From JBBQWS01 sp038210415 (GTDB lineage: Bacteria; Actinomycetota; Actinomycetes; Prado026): a stretch of 64,000 bases of DNA. The DNA is taken from contig JBBQWS010000005.1 of the NCBI GenBank assembly GCA_038210415.1, positions 29,895-93,894 on the forward strand, given 5' to 3'. The position numbers and the translations under genes were made by a program. Shown piece by piece: positions 34,158 to 42,240 of the stretch. Position 1 is the first letter of the stretch, and every line of letters begins with the position of its first letter. The notes beneath the pieces are model-generated. The model was not told the origin of the DNA, ran no database searches, and saw only the letters and a list, made by a program, of their open reading frames with translations.

Positions 34158-35516
34158 TCATGCGAGCTCCTCGGTGCCGCTCACCGAGAACGTGGGGTCG
34201 TCGTGATCCCGCGCGACGGCGTCGGCCTCGGCGACGACCGCGTCGACGAAGGCATCCATCGGGACGTCCGACGGCGACCACCCGGTGCGGTCGAGCGCGG
34301 CGATCAGGGCGTCGACCATGTTGGGGTCGAACTGCGTGTCCTTGCACCGCAGCAGCTCCTCGACGGCCTCGGGCACACTGCGGGCGCCGCGGTACGACCG
34401 GGTCGAGGTCATCGAGTCGAACGCGTCCGCCACGGCGATGACCCGGGCGAACTCGGGGATCTGCCCGCCGACCAGCCCGATCGGGTAGCCGAGCCCGTCG
34501 ACCCGTTCGTGGTGGTGCAGGACGCCGGCCACGGCCTCGTCGAGGAAGTCGATGTTGCTGAGCATCTCGATGCCGCGGAGGGGGTGCCCCTTGATGACCT
34601 CGTACTCGGCCTCGCTGAGCCGCCCCGTCTTCTGCAGCAGCTTGGTCGGCACGCCCAGCTTGCCGACGTCGTGGAGGATCCCGGCGTACCGCAGCGCGTT
34701 GATCCGGTCCTCTCGCATCCCGAGCACTCGCGCGATCATCACCGAGGCGCGAGAGACGCGCTCGCTGTGACCGCGCGTGTAGTGGTCCTTCGTCTCGACG
34801 GCCTGCACGAGGGTGCTGATGGTGGCTTCGTACGCGTCCTGCTCGGCGCCGTACTGCGAGAACGCCCAGCGAGCCACGAGCAGGGGGACCAGCACGAGCA
34901 GTGCCGCGAGGGTGCCGACGTTGACGCCTCTCCAGAGCACGGCCATCAGCAGGCCGAACAGGCCGTAGCCGAGGCTGGCCGGGACCGACTTGACCAGGGT
35001 GCCCATGAGCACCTGCTTGACGGAGACGTCGTCTGCGAGCGAGAGCACGATCGAGAGCAGCACAGCGTTGACGACGGAGAAGACGATGGCCGCCGCGGCG
35101 ACAGGCACGAGGACGTACGGGAACTCGCCGGCGCCCATGACCCCCGGGTGGCCACCCAGCAGGACGAAGACCGTGCCTGCGCAGAACCCGGCGACGGCGT
35201 ACTGACTGGCGTTGTAGCAGCGCTTGACCAGAGGGGTCCGCCGCAGGACGAAGAACCCGCAGGCACCCGTCACCGCCGCCGCCCAGGGGCCACCCATCAG
35301 GCAGGAGGCGAGCGCGACGGGGAAGCCCATGCCGAGTCCGACGCCGATGCGGAACCGGAAGACCTTCGACTCCAGCAGGGTGAACAGCGCGGAGATGACC
35401 ACGACCGCGGTGACGTCGATCTCGCCGCGTGGGGGCATGGCGAGGACCAAGATGGCGCCGGCCGTGACCGAGAGAGTGAAGACATACATCTTCACTCCGC
35501 GAGCAACCGACTGCAT
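34158..35516 (-). CDS. Membrane-anchored HD-GYP domain phosphodiesterase
   Basis: This 452-residue protein has an N-terminal module of about seven transmembrane helices, then an HD-GYP domain with TRGHSERVSRASVMIA, LHDVGKLGVPTKLL, GHPLRGIEML and HHERVDGLGYPIGL. All family metal ligands appear to be present, so it should hydrolyse cyclic-di-GMP or a related signal. The ATG at 35516 is preferred because GGGTGGGG is then well placed; a GTG at 35522 is in frame. A 21-codon gene with a strong ribosome binding site ends about 58 nt upstream. Confidence 0.9.
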   Translation of the reverse strand: MQSVARGVKMYVFTLSVTAGAILVLAMPPRGEIDVTAVVVISALFTLLESKVFRFRIGVGLGMGFPVALASCLMGGPWAAAVTGACGFFVLRRTPLVKRCYNASQYAVAGFCAGTVFVLLGGHPGVMGAGEFPYVLVPVAAAAIVFSVVNAVLLSIVLSLADDVSVKQVLMGTLVKSVPASLGYGLFGLLMAVLWRGVNVGTLAALLVLVPLLVARWAFSQYGAEQDAYEATISTLVQAVETKDHYTRGHSERVSRASVMIARVLGMREDRINALRYAGILHDVGKLGVPTKLLQKTGRLSEAEYEVIKGHPLRGIEMLSNIDFLDEAVAGVLHHHERVDGLGYPIGLVGGQIPEFARVIAVADAFDSMTSTRSYRGARSVPEAVEELLRCKDTQFDPNMVDALIAALDRTGWSPSDVPMDAFVDAVVAEADAVARDHDDPTFSVSGTEELA

Positions 35517-35574
35517 GTTCACCCCCCACCCGGGGAACGGGAGACAGTGGAACAGGGACCGGCAGCAGGCTGAC

Positions 35575-35640
35575 CTAGATCCAGGAATGTCCGGCAGCGT
35601 TGGTCAAGAAACTCTCGACAGCAGCCACAATCTTCTTCAT
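35575..35640 (-). CDS. Candidate 21-residue peptide gene upstream of HD-GYP
   Basis: ATG at 35640 to TAG at 35575 encodes a peptide beginning MKKIVAAVESFL and ending GHSWI. GAGGTGAT, a perfect 8-nt match to the anti-Shine-Dalgarno sequence, lies 6 nt upstream (35654-35647). Few genes in this window have so strong a site. The peptide is amphipathic with two N-terminal lysines and no export signal. It may be a leader peptide, a small regulator of the HD-GYP protein, or a secreted signal; no family is recognised. Confidence 0.6.
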   Translation of the reverse strand: MKKIVAAVESFLTNAAGHSWI

Positions 35641-36123
35641 AGGGGCATCACCTCTGGGATTCACGTCACGAGCGCCGCTAAGGCTCGCGCGAGATCCGCT
35701 CCGCTTGGCTTGCACCATGCTGAACTACTCAGCCGTCAGTCCGAGCGACCTCGAAAGCCTTCGATCGCTGGCCCCAGATCGCGATGCTGCCGATCCCTGT
35801 TCCACTCTCTTCAGTTGTGGCGCGCACCTCAGTTCGAGGGGATTTGAGGGACCCCGCACCCCTCACTTGACCCGGTACGCACCTTTCCTACCGCACAAGA
35901 GTGAACGATGGGACGAAATTGCGCGTCAAGTGGTCAGGGGGTGACATTCGGTGATCGGGGCACAATGGCGGGCAAAGGGCTAGAACGCGATAGTCACATC
36001 GGACTAGATGATCGCCCGATCGAGCGACCACGCGCCCCCGCCCCTGCCGACGCCCCAGCAGATGGCCTAACCTCGGCAGAGCGGTGAAAGGGCCCGCGAG
36101 TGGCTGTGGGGAGGGAAGATTCG
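35641..36123. other. Long intergenic region before the HD-GYP run
   Basis: These 480 nt separate the divergent peptide/HD-GYP run from the gene at 36124. They contain a strong ribosome binding site for the 21-codon gene, a TTGACG on the minus strand near 35930, and several short complementary segments such as GAGGGGT/ACCCCTC, but no reading frame I trust and no riboswitch I recognise. A long structured leader ahead of the peptide gene is possible. Confidence 0.45.
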
Positions 36124-36582
36124 ATGACGTCCAAGAGGTCGCGCGAGACTGCGTACGGCGAGCTGATCGCCGGGCTCCTCGACGTGCGCGCCGACCCGGC
36201 CAGCCAGCGCTTCGACGCCGAGATCGCAGCCGCCGAGGACGAGGGTCGGATCGACCCGCAGACGGCCAAGGTGTTGCGTTGGTGGCAGCGCGAGTCGATC
36301 CGCGGTCTCGTCGAGCACGCCCGCACCGTCGTCCCTCCCACCCTGGTCGCCCTGGAGCAGTCCGCGGTGGGCGCCGGAGCGGAGACCGAGGCGTCGTCGC
36401 AGTCGTGGGCGCGCGCCGTCGGGGACGACGGCTCATGGGGACGCGCCGTCGGGGACGAGACGGTCGTGGACCTCACCTCCCCCCCATCGACCGCGCCAGC
36501 GGTCTCGCCGCCCGCCGACCTGGCCGAGCACCGTCGCCGGCTTCTCGTCGCGGGCCTGACCCGGGTGCGTACCGACCACTAG
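36124..36582 (+). CDS. Hypothetical protein, 152 residues
   Basis: The N-terminal 80 residues form charged helices (RETAYGELIAGLLDVRADPA, TAKVLRWWQRESIRGLVEHA) that look like a conserved actinobacterial domain of unknown role. The second half is low-complexity with a short internal repeat, WARAVGDD and WGRAVGDE, encoded by a 17-bp direct DNA repeat. The C-terminal AEHRRRLLVAGLTRVR is helical. The ATG at 36124 has GGGAGGGAAG upstream. No function is proposed. Confidence 0.7.
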   Translation: MTSKRSRETAYGELIAGLLDVRADPASQRFDAEIAAAEDEGRIDPQTAKVLRWWQRESIRGLVEHARTVVPPTLVALEQSAVGAGAETEASSQSWARAVGDDGSWGRAVGDETVVDLTSPPSTAPAVSPPADLAEHRRRLLVAGLTRVRTDH

Positions 36583-36623
36583 CCTGTTCTCAGCCTGACC
36601 CCTGCAACGCACACCTGTGAGAA

Positions 36624-37304
36624 ATGAGAAGGACCTTGCCCACGCTGCGCCTGCTGCCCGACTTCGAGGACGAGCTCAAGCGGCTGCCGGGGATCATCGC
36701 CGCGAGTGTCGTGACCGGGCCGGACGCCGTGCCGAACGAGATCCACGTGCTCGCCGAGCCGGGAAAGCCGCCCAAGCAGGTGGTCCGTGACGTCCAGTCG
36801 TTCGCGATGCTCAAGCTGGGGCTCGACATCGACCACCGGATCGTCAGCGTCGTCCAGATCGGTGCCGACGAGTTCGGCGGCGACGTGGTCGGCGAGCTGC
36901 CCGCCGAGGCCGAGGCCGAGATCACGATCCCGCGGCCGGCGATCGGTTCGATCATGATCCGGACGAGTGGGATCGAGGCCGAGGCCCTGGTCAGCATCAG
37001 CGCGACCGGCGGCCACGTCTTCGAGGGGCGCGCGGTCGGCCCGGGATCGCCGGCGCACCGGTGCCGCCTGGTGGCGCAGGCCACGATCCACGCGCTCGAG
37101 GAGCTGCTCGGCAGCACCGCCGTCGTCGAGTCGTCGCAGGTCGTCGCTGCCGGAACCCGGCTCGTCGCCGTCACGGTGCTCACCGTGACCGTTCCGCGGC
37201 TGGGCGACCAGCTGCTCACCGGCAGCGCCCTCGTACGCGGTGACGAGAGCGAGTCGGTGGCTCGGTCGGTGCTCGACGCCCTCAACCGGCGGCTTGCCGG
37301 CTGA
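36624..37304 (+). CDS. Conserved hypothetical protein, 226 residues
   Basis: This soluble protein has a first domain with LPGIIAASVVTGPDAVPNEIHV, LAEPGKPPKQVVRDVQSFAM and HRIVSVVQIG, an alpha/beta pattern like a small ligand-binding domain, and a second domain with GHVFEGRAVGPGSPAHRCRL and ATIHALEELLG. I recall such proteins only as uncharacterised actinobacterial genes near sigH. The ATG at 36624 has a weak ribosome binding site; a TTG at 36636 is possible. A 17-bp tandem repeat begins at its stop codon. Confidence 0.75.
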   Translation: MRRTLPTLRLLPDFEDELKRLPGIIAASVVTGPDAVPNEIHVLAEPGKPPKQVVRDVQSFAMLKLGLDIDHRIVSVVQIGADEFGGDVVGELPAEAEAEITIPRPAIGSIMIRTSGIEAEALVSISATGGHVFEGRAVGPGSPAHRCRLVAQATIHALEELLGSTAVVESSQVVAAGTRLVAVTVLTVTVPRLGDQLLTGSALVRGDESESVARSVLDALNRRLAG

Positions 37305-37371
37305 GCCGGCTGAGGTGTGGAGCCGGCTGAGGTGAGGAGCCGGCTGAGGTGTGGAGCCGGCTGAGGGGGCA
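37304..37371. repeat. 17-bp tandem repeat, three full copies and part of a fourth
   Basis: AGCCGGCTGAGGTGTGG at 37304, a copy with one change at 37321, the first form again at 37338, and a partial copy from 37355 lie head to tail. Each has the palindrome AGCCGGCT. The array starts on the last base of the upstream stop codon and ends just before the bL37 promoter. Confidence 0.85.
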
Positions 37372-37421
37372 GCCGCGCCCGGCTAGACTGGCGGCTTCCG
37401 AACACGATCCTTGGAGCAACC

Positions 37422-37496
37422 ATGAGCAAGCGCGCCCGCAAGCGTCGTGACCGCAAGAAGAGCGGCTCCAACCACGGCAACCGTCCGAACGCCTGA
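37422..37496 (+). CDS. Ribosomal protein bL37, 24 residues
   Basis: The product begins MSKRARKRRDRKKSGSNHG and ends NRPNA. It is a 24-residue, highly basic protein identical in length and pattern to bL37, the small large-subunit protein seen in mycobacterial ribosomes, which also lies beside the sigH-rshA genes. TTGGAG is 6 nt before the ATG, and a TAGACT -10 hexamer is at 37383. The hairpin after it separates it from the converging rsrA. Confidence 0.88.
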   Translation: MSKRARKRRDRKKSGSNHGNRPNA

Positions 37497-37501
37497 CGCG
37501 T

Positions 37502-37516
37502 CCCGCGAGGCGCGGG
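37502..37516. terminator. Short hairpin between bL37 and rsrA
   Basis: CCCGCG and CGCGGG pair around AGG, 5 nt after the bL37 stop and directly before the rsrA stop. It is small but GC-only and probably ends both converging messages. Confidence 0.55.
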
Positions 37517-37801
37517 CTAGTCGACCCGGAATTCCACCTGGGTCAACTGCACCCGCACCTCGCGGATCCGGTTGACGACCTTGAGCCGCAACTCCTCCGG
37601 CGCGCGGTCGGACCCGCAACAGCGGGCGACCAGCGCCTTGACCTCCTGCTCGATGCCGTACTGGCGCAGGCACGGCGCGCACTCGTCCAGATGCTCCCGG
37701 ATGCCGCTGCGGCTGGCGTCGTCGATCTCGCCGTCCAAGAATCCGTAGACCACCGACAGGACCTCGAAGCAGTCCCGGGGGTGCTGGTCGCCGGTGCTCA
37801 T
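37517..37801 (-). CDS. rsrA: Zinc-containing anti-sigma factor RsrA/RshA
   Basis: This 94-residue anti-sigma factor holds SigH inactive under reducing conditions. It has the ZAS motif His37-x3-Cys41-x2-Cys44 (HLDECAPC), an N-terminal Cys11 that completes the redox site, and a pair of further cysteines in ARCCGS. Oxidation forms disulfides, releases zinc and frees SigH. The ATG at 37801 overlaps the sigH stop as ATGA. The order sigH-rsrA is conserved in actinobacteria. Confidence 0.94.
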   Translation of the reverse strand: MSTGDQHPRDCFEVLSVVYGFLDGEIDDASRSGIREHLDECAPCLRQYGIEQEVKALVARCCGSDRAPEELRLKVVNRIREVRVQLTQVEFRVD

Positions 37802-38424
37802 GAGGACTCCTCGGACGGCAGCAGCCCGCGCTCGGCCGCGTAGTTTTCGAGCAGCCCACGCAGTTGGCGGCGGCCGCGGTGCAGCCGCGACATGACCGTG
37901 CCGATAGGCGTGCCCATGATCTCGGCGATCTCCTTGTACGCGAAGCCCTCGACGTCCGCGAGGTAGACCGCGATGCGGAACTCCTCCGGGATCGACTGCA
38001 GCGCGTCTTTGACGTCGGAGTCGGGAAGCCGGTCGAGCGCCTCGGTCTCGGCGGACCGCAGTCCGGTCGACGTGTGGGACTCGGCCCGGGCGAGCTGCCA
38101 ATCCTCGACGTCCTCGCTGCCGCTCTGCAGCGGCTCGCGCTGCTTCTTGCGATAGCTGTTGATGAAGGTGTTGGTCAGGATGCGGTAGAGCCACGCCTTG
38201 AGGTTCGTGCCCTCGGAGAACTGGTGGAAGGCGGCGAACGCCTTGACGAATGTCTCCTGCACGAGGTCCTCGGCGTCGGCCGGGTTCCGGGTCATCCGCA
38301 TCGCCGCGGCGTACAGCTGGTCGAGGAACGGGAGCGCGTCGCGCTCGAACCGCTGGGACCGCTGCTCGGGAGTCTCCTCCACGAGCTCGGTGTCGGGGAC
38401 GGAGCCCACTTCAGGTGAAGCCAT
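37798..38424 (-). CDS. sigH: ECF sigma factor SigH/SigR
   Basis: This 208-residue ECF sigma factor directs the thiol-oxidative stress response. Region 2 contains NPADAEDLVQETFVKAFAAF and LKAWLYRILTNTFINSYRKK; region 4 contains IPEEFRIAVYLADVEGFAYKEIAEIMGT-type helices ending VMSRLHRGR. The ATG at 38424 matches usual SigH starts, but an in-frame GTG at 38505 overlaps the upstream hydrolase stop as GTGA and would add 27 arginine-rich residues. No clear GGAAT-type autoregulatory promoter is seen. Confidence 0.94.
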   Translation of the reverse strand: MASPEVGSVPDTELVEETPEQRSQRFERDALPFLDQLYAAAMRMTRNPADAEDLVQETFVKAFAAFHQFSEGTNLKAWLYRILTNTFINSYRKKQREPLQSGSEDVEDWQLARAESHTSTGLRSAETEALDRLPDSDVKDALQSIPEEFRIAVYLADVEGFAYKEIAEIMGTPIGTVMSRLHRGRRQLRGLLENYAAERGLLPSEESS

Positions 38425-38501
38425 ACCTGAGAGTACCCGCCGACGGGACCGCTTGGCGGTCGGCCGCGGGGCGGCGCTTGCTCGGGGCGAACGGGTCGCG
38501 A

Positions 38502-39173
38502 TCACACCTCTTCAATGAGGCCGACGGCGAAATTCTTCCCGACGAACGCCAGCGCTGCGCCGCTGAGCGCGTCGAGGGCGTCAGCCTGGGTCGTGGGCGC
38601 ACGCTTGGGCACGGCGAACGCGTGGTCGGCGAACGGCACCTCGTCGACCTCGACCTCGGCCGGGAACTCCTCCGCCGAACCGAACGCGTCGCGCGCACCC
38701 TGCACGACCAGCAGCGGGACCCGTACGGCCAGCAGCTCGTCGACCCGGCTGCGTTCGGGGCGCCCGGGCGGGTGCAGCGGGAACGCCATCGCCAGCACGG
38801 CGTCTGCTCCTACGTCGCTCGCGTTCCGGCAGGCGACGCGAGCGCCGGCGCTGCGGCCGCCGACGACGAGCAGTCGCTCCCGGGTCAACGAAGCGACCGG
38901 TCGAGCGGCGAGCACCCACCGCCAGGCGAGGTCGAGGTGGGCCGGCGGCCCCGCAACCCGGCGACCCGACACGCGCCACGGCTGCTCGACGAGGACGACG
39001 GTGACGCCGCGTGCGGGCAGCCGCTCGGCGAGGGCGGCGAGATCGCGGGCGTCGACTCCCCCACCGGCGCCGTGGCCGAGCACCAGCGTGGCGAACGGGC
39101 TCGCGGCGCGATGCACGTGCGCACGGGCGAGGCCACGCGGGGTGTCGATGTCGTGCCGGACGATGCGGGACAC
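38502..39173 (-). CDS. Alpha/beta-hydrolase of the TEX30/KANL3 type
   Basis: This 223-residue protein has FATLVLGHGAGGGVDARDL near residue 30, the nucleophile elbow GGRSAGARVA, and the acid/histidine region VQGARDAFGS and FADHAFAVP. The family is a small hydrolase branch with unknown substrate. It lies between the SRAP gene (2 nt gap) and sigH on the same strand, so it is probably part of the sigH operon. The start is GTG at 39173. Confidence 0.83.
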   Translation of the reverse strand: MSRIVRHDIDTPRGLARAHVHRAASPFATLVLGHGAGGGVDARDLAALAERLPARGVTVVLVEQPWRVSGRRVAGPPAHLDLAWRWVLAARPVASLTRERLLVVGGRSAGARVACRNASDVGADAVLAMAFPLHPPGRPERSRVDELLAVRVPLLVVQGARDAFGSAEEFPAEVEVDEVPFADHAFAVPKRAPTTQADALDALSGAALAFVGKNFAVGLIEEV

Positions 39174-39175
39174 GG

Positions 39176-39928
39176 TCAGAACAGGGTCTCGTCGGCGGAG
39201 GGCGCCACCGGCTCGACCAGCTCTGGTCCGTTGTTGCGGACGTTGTTCACGGCGGTCGAGACCGGGTCGGCCCGCAGCAGCCCCGGCGCCGCAGGCACGA
39301 GGAGTCCGCGCAGCTCGTCGGGCTCACTGGTGGCCGGATCGAGCCAGTGCGTCCAGCGGTCGCGAGCGACCATGAGGGGCATCCGGTCGTGGATCTGGCC
39401 GAGCGCATCCTCGGCCTGCGTGGTGATCACAGTCGCGGTCCAGCGCCACGACGCCGGGTCGTCGGGGTCCGCGTGCTCGGACCGCCAGAACTCGTACAGG
39501 CCGGCCATCGCGAGCGAGCCGCCGTCGGTCGGATGAATGTAGAACGGTTGCTTCGCCGCGCCCGGAGCCGACCCGGCGTACCACTCGTAGTAGCCGTCGG
39601 CAGGCAGCAGGCAACGGCGCTTGGCGAACGCCCGCCGGAATGCAGGCTTCTCGGTCAGCGTCTCCATCCGCGCGTTGATCAGCCGCGACCCGATCGACGG
39701 GTCCTTGGCCCACGACGGGACCAGCCCCCACGTGACGACGCGCAGCTGTCGCACCGCGGGGCTGCCCTCCGGAAGCTCGAGGGAGCGTCGGGTGAGGACG
39801 GCGTAAACGGTCTTGGTGGGCGCGACGTTGTAGTCGGGCTCCAGCTGCTCGCGCACCTCGACCCGCTCGACCTCGAACTCCTCGACCAGGTCGTCCGGGC
39901 TCCGGCTGGCCGCGTATCTCCCGCACAC
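39176..39928 (-). CDS. SRAP-domain abasic-site shielding protein (YedK/HMCES)
   Basis: This 250-residue protein crosslinks to abasic sites in single-stranded DNA through the cysteine that becomes residue 1. The GTG at 39928 places that cysteine second (CGRYAA), as the mechanism requires; a longer in-frame start would bury it. NARMET, GYYEWY and HDRMPLM hold the other conserved active-site residues. It is divergent from aroA with 35 nt between starts, the order of Rv3226c-Rv3227 in M. tuberculosis. Confidence 0.93.
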   Translation of the reverse strand: MCGRYAASRSPDDLVEEFEVERVEVREQLEPDYNVAPTKTVYAVLTRRSLELPEGSPAVRQLRVVTWGLVPSWAKDPSIGSRLINARMETLTEKPAFRRAFAKRRCLLPADGYYEWYAGSAPGAAKQPFYIHPTDGGSLAMAGLYEFWRSEHADPDDPASWRWTATVITTQAEDALGQIHDRMPLMVARDRWTHWLDPATSEPDELRGLLVPAAPGLLRADPVSTAVNNVRNNGPELVEPVAPSADETLF

Positions 39929-39963
39929 GCCGCCCATCGTGGCATGTGCGCGATGATGAGGGG

Positions 39964-41232
39964 GTGACCGACCTATGGCCCGCCCCCACCGCGCACGCGG
40001 CCGTCGATGCCGTCGTGAACGTCCCGGGGTCCAAGTCGATGACCAACCGGGCCCTCGTGCTCGCCGCCCTGGCCACCCGGCCGACCGTGATCCGGCGCCC
40101 GCTCATCGCCCGCGACACGAGGCTGATGGTGCAGGCCCTCACCTCGCTGGGCGCCTCCGTCGAGTCCGACGCCGGTGACTGGCAGGTCACCCCCGGCCCC
40201 GTCGTCGGTGGCACCGACGTCGACTGCGGACTCGCCGGCACCGTCATGCGCTTCGTCCCCGCGGTGGCCGCCACCGCCGAGGGCAGTGTCCGGTTCGACG
40301 GCGACCCGCAGGCCAGGCTGCGGCCGATGGCACCGGTGGTGCGCGCGCTGCGCGACCTCGGCGTCGAGGTGCTCGACGACGGCCGCGAGGCGTTGCCGTT
40401 CACCGTCGTGGGCCACGGGTCGGTGCGAGGCGGCGACCTCGAGGTCGACTCGTCGGGGTCCAGCCAGTTCCTGAGCGGGCTGCTGCTGGCGGGCTGCAGG
40501 TACGACGAGGGACTGACTCTGCGGCACGTCGGGGCGCCGCTGCCCTCCGTGCCGCACATCGAGATGACCGTCGCCATGCTGGCGGACCGCGGGGTGCGGG
40601 TCGAGCACCCCGAGCCGACGGTCTGGCGGGTCCATCCCGGGACACCTGGCGGCGGGACGCTGGTCATGGAGCCCGACATCTCCAACGCACTGCCGTTCGT
40701 GGCCGCAGCCCTGGTCACCGGCGGACGGGTCCGAGTACCCGGCTTCCCACTCGGCTCCCGCTACCAGCCCGACTCGGAGATCCGCGCCGTGCTCGAGGCG
40801 CTCGGTGCCACCCTGACCGACGAGCCGGACGGACTCCTGGTCGAGGGCTCGGGGCGCATCCGTGGCGTCGACCTCGACCTCGGCACGGTGGGCGAGATCG
40901 TGCCCGTCGTCGCCGCCCTCGCTGCCCTCGCCGACTCGCCCTCCACGCTGCGCGGCGTCTCGCACATCCGCGGGCACGAGACCGACCGGCTAGCGGCCCT
41001 GGCGACGCAGCTCGGCGCCCTGGGCTGCGACATCAGCGAGACGGCCGACGGGCTGCGGATCAACCCGCGTCCGCTGCACGGCGGGGTGTTCGAGACCTAC
41101 GACGACCACCGGCTGGCCACGGCCGCCGCGGTGCTCGGGCTCGCGATCCCCGACGTCCAGGTCGTCGACGTCGGGACGACGGCAAAGACGCTGCCCGGGT
41201 TCGCCGAGCTCTGGCACGAGCTGCTCGCGTGA
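39964..41232 (+). CDS. aroA: 5-enolpyruvylshikimate-3-phosphate synthase
   Basis: This 422-residue enzyme transfers enolpyruvyl from PEP to shikimate-3-phosphate. It has NVPGSKSMTNRALVLAAL, DCGLAGTVMRFVPA (motif LAGTVMRF), SSGSSQFLSGLLLAG, and near the end RGHETDRLAALATQLGALG and YDDHRLATAAAVLGL. The GTG at 39964 matches family starts; an ATG at 39946 is in frame. It overlaps rsgA as GTGA. Confidence 0.95.
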   Translation: MTDLWPAPTAHAAVDAVVNVPGSKSMTNRALVLAALATRPTVIRRPLIARDTRLMVQALTSLGASVESDAGDWQVTPGPVVGGTDVDCGLAGTVMRFVPAVAATAEGSVRFDGDPQARLRPMAPVVRALRDLGVEVLDDGREALPFTVVGHGSVRGGDLEVDSSGSSQFLSGLLLAGCRYDEGLTLRHVGAPLPSVPHIEMTVAMLADRGVRVEHPEPTVWRVHPGTPGGGTLVMEPDISNALPFVAAALVTGGRVRVPGFPLGSRYQPDSEIRAVLEALGATLTDEPDGLLVEGSGRIRGVDLDLGTVGEIVPVVAALAALADSPSTLRGVSHIRGHETDRLAALATQLGALGCDISETADGLRINPRPLHGGVFETYDDHRLATAAAVLGLAIPDVQVVDVGTTAKTLPGFAELWHELLA

Positions 41233-42236
41233 CCCCACGCAACCTCGACGAGGACGACGTCCGGGTCCGTCCGGGCAAGGGGAAGTCGCGCCCGCGCACG
41301 AAGGACCGGCCCGGCCACGTCGACGCCGTGACCGGCTGGGTCGTCACCGTCGACCGCGGCCGGTTCGGGTGCATCGTCGACGCCGGCGACGAACGCACGC
41401 AGGTGATGGCGATGAAGTCGCGCGAGCTGGGCCGCGGCGGCGTCGTGGTGGGCGACCAGGTCGCCATCATCGGCGACCTCTCCGGGCGCACCGATGCACT
41501 GGCCAGGATCGTGCGCGTCGAACCCCGCAGCACCGTGCTCCGGCGTACCGCCGACGACACCGATCCGGTCGAACGGGTCATCGTGGCCAACGCGGACCAG
41601 CTCGCCGTGGTCACCGCGCTGGCCGATCCCGAGCCCCGACCCCGGCTGATCGACCGGTGCCTGGTGGCGGCCTACGACGCCGGGCTCCGCCCGTTGCTGG
41701 TGCTCACGAAGTCCGACCTGAGGTCGCCGGACGAACTGCTCGAGGCGTACGGCCCGCTCGACGTGGAGTCCGTGGTGCCGGCCCGCGGCGGCGACCTGAC
41801 CGAGCTTCGCGAACGCCTCAAGGGACGGCGCACGGTCTTCGTCGGGCACTCAGGAGTCGGCAAGTCCACCCTCGTCAACGCCTTGATCCCCGGCACCCAC
41901 CGCGCGACGGGTGTCGTCAACTCCGTCACCGGCAGGGGTCGCCATACCTCGACGTCCGCCATCGTGCTCGAGCTGCCCGGGGCGGACGGCTGGGTCATCG
42001 ACACCCCGGGGATCCGGTCGTTCGGCCTGGCCCACGTCGACCCGAAGCGGGTCGTCCTCGCGTTCCCCGAGCTGGCCGGCGGGATGGAACGCTGTCCGCG
42101 TGGCTGCGGCCACGACGAGCCGGAGTGCGGGCTCGACTCCTGGGTGGCCGAAGGGCACGCCGACCCCGCCCGCCTGGAGTCGCTGCGCCGGTTGCTTCGA
42201 GCGCGCGAGACCCCGGAGGACGACCGCGACGGCTAG
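41229..42236 (+). CDS. rsgA: Ribosome small subunit-dependent GTPase A
   Basis: This 335-residue circularly permuted GTPase helps mature the 30S subunit. An OB-fold (VVTVDRGRFGCIVDAGDE) is followed by the permuted GTPase motifs LVLTKSD (G4), GHSGVGKST (G1) and VIDTPGIRSFGL (G3), and a C-terminal zinc motif RCPRGCGHDEPECGL. The GTG at 41229 overlaps aroA; the same pair is found in M. tuberculosis (Rv3227-Rv3228). Confidence 0.94.
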   Translation: MTPRNLDEDDVRVRPGKGKSRPRTKDRPGHVDAVTGWVVTVDRGRFGCIVDAGDERTQVMAMKSRELGRGGVVVGDQVAIIGDLSGRTDALARIVRVEPRSTVLRRTADDTDPVERVIVANADQLAVVTALADPEPRPRLIDRCLVAAYDAGLRPLLVLTKSDLRSPDELLEAYGPLDVESVVPARGGDLTELRERLKGRRTVFVGHSGVGKSTLVNALIPGTHRATGVVNSVTGRGRHTSTSAIVLELPGADGWVIDTPGIRSFGLAHVDPKRVVLAFPELAGGMERCPRGCGHDEPECGLDSWVAEGHADPARLESLRRLLRARETPEDDRDG

Positions 42237-42240
42237 CCGG

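Noticed and set aside
35641..36123. Search for a cyclic-di-GMP or cyclic-di-AMP riboswitch before the HD-GYP run.
   Set aside because: None of the conserved core sequences of these classes could be found on either strand.
31159..37371. Tandem repeats at 31.2 and 37.3 kb considered as CRISPR.
   Set aside because: The units are directly adjacent without spacers and no cas gene is near.
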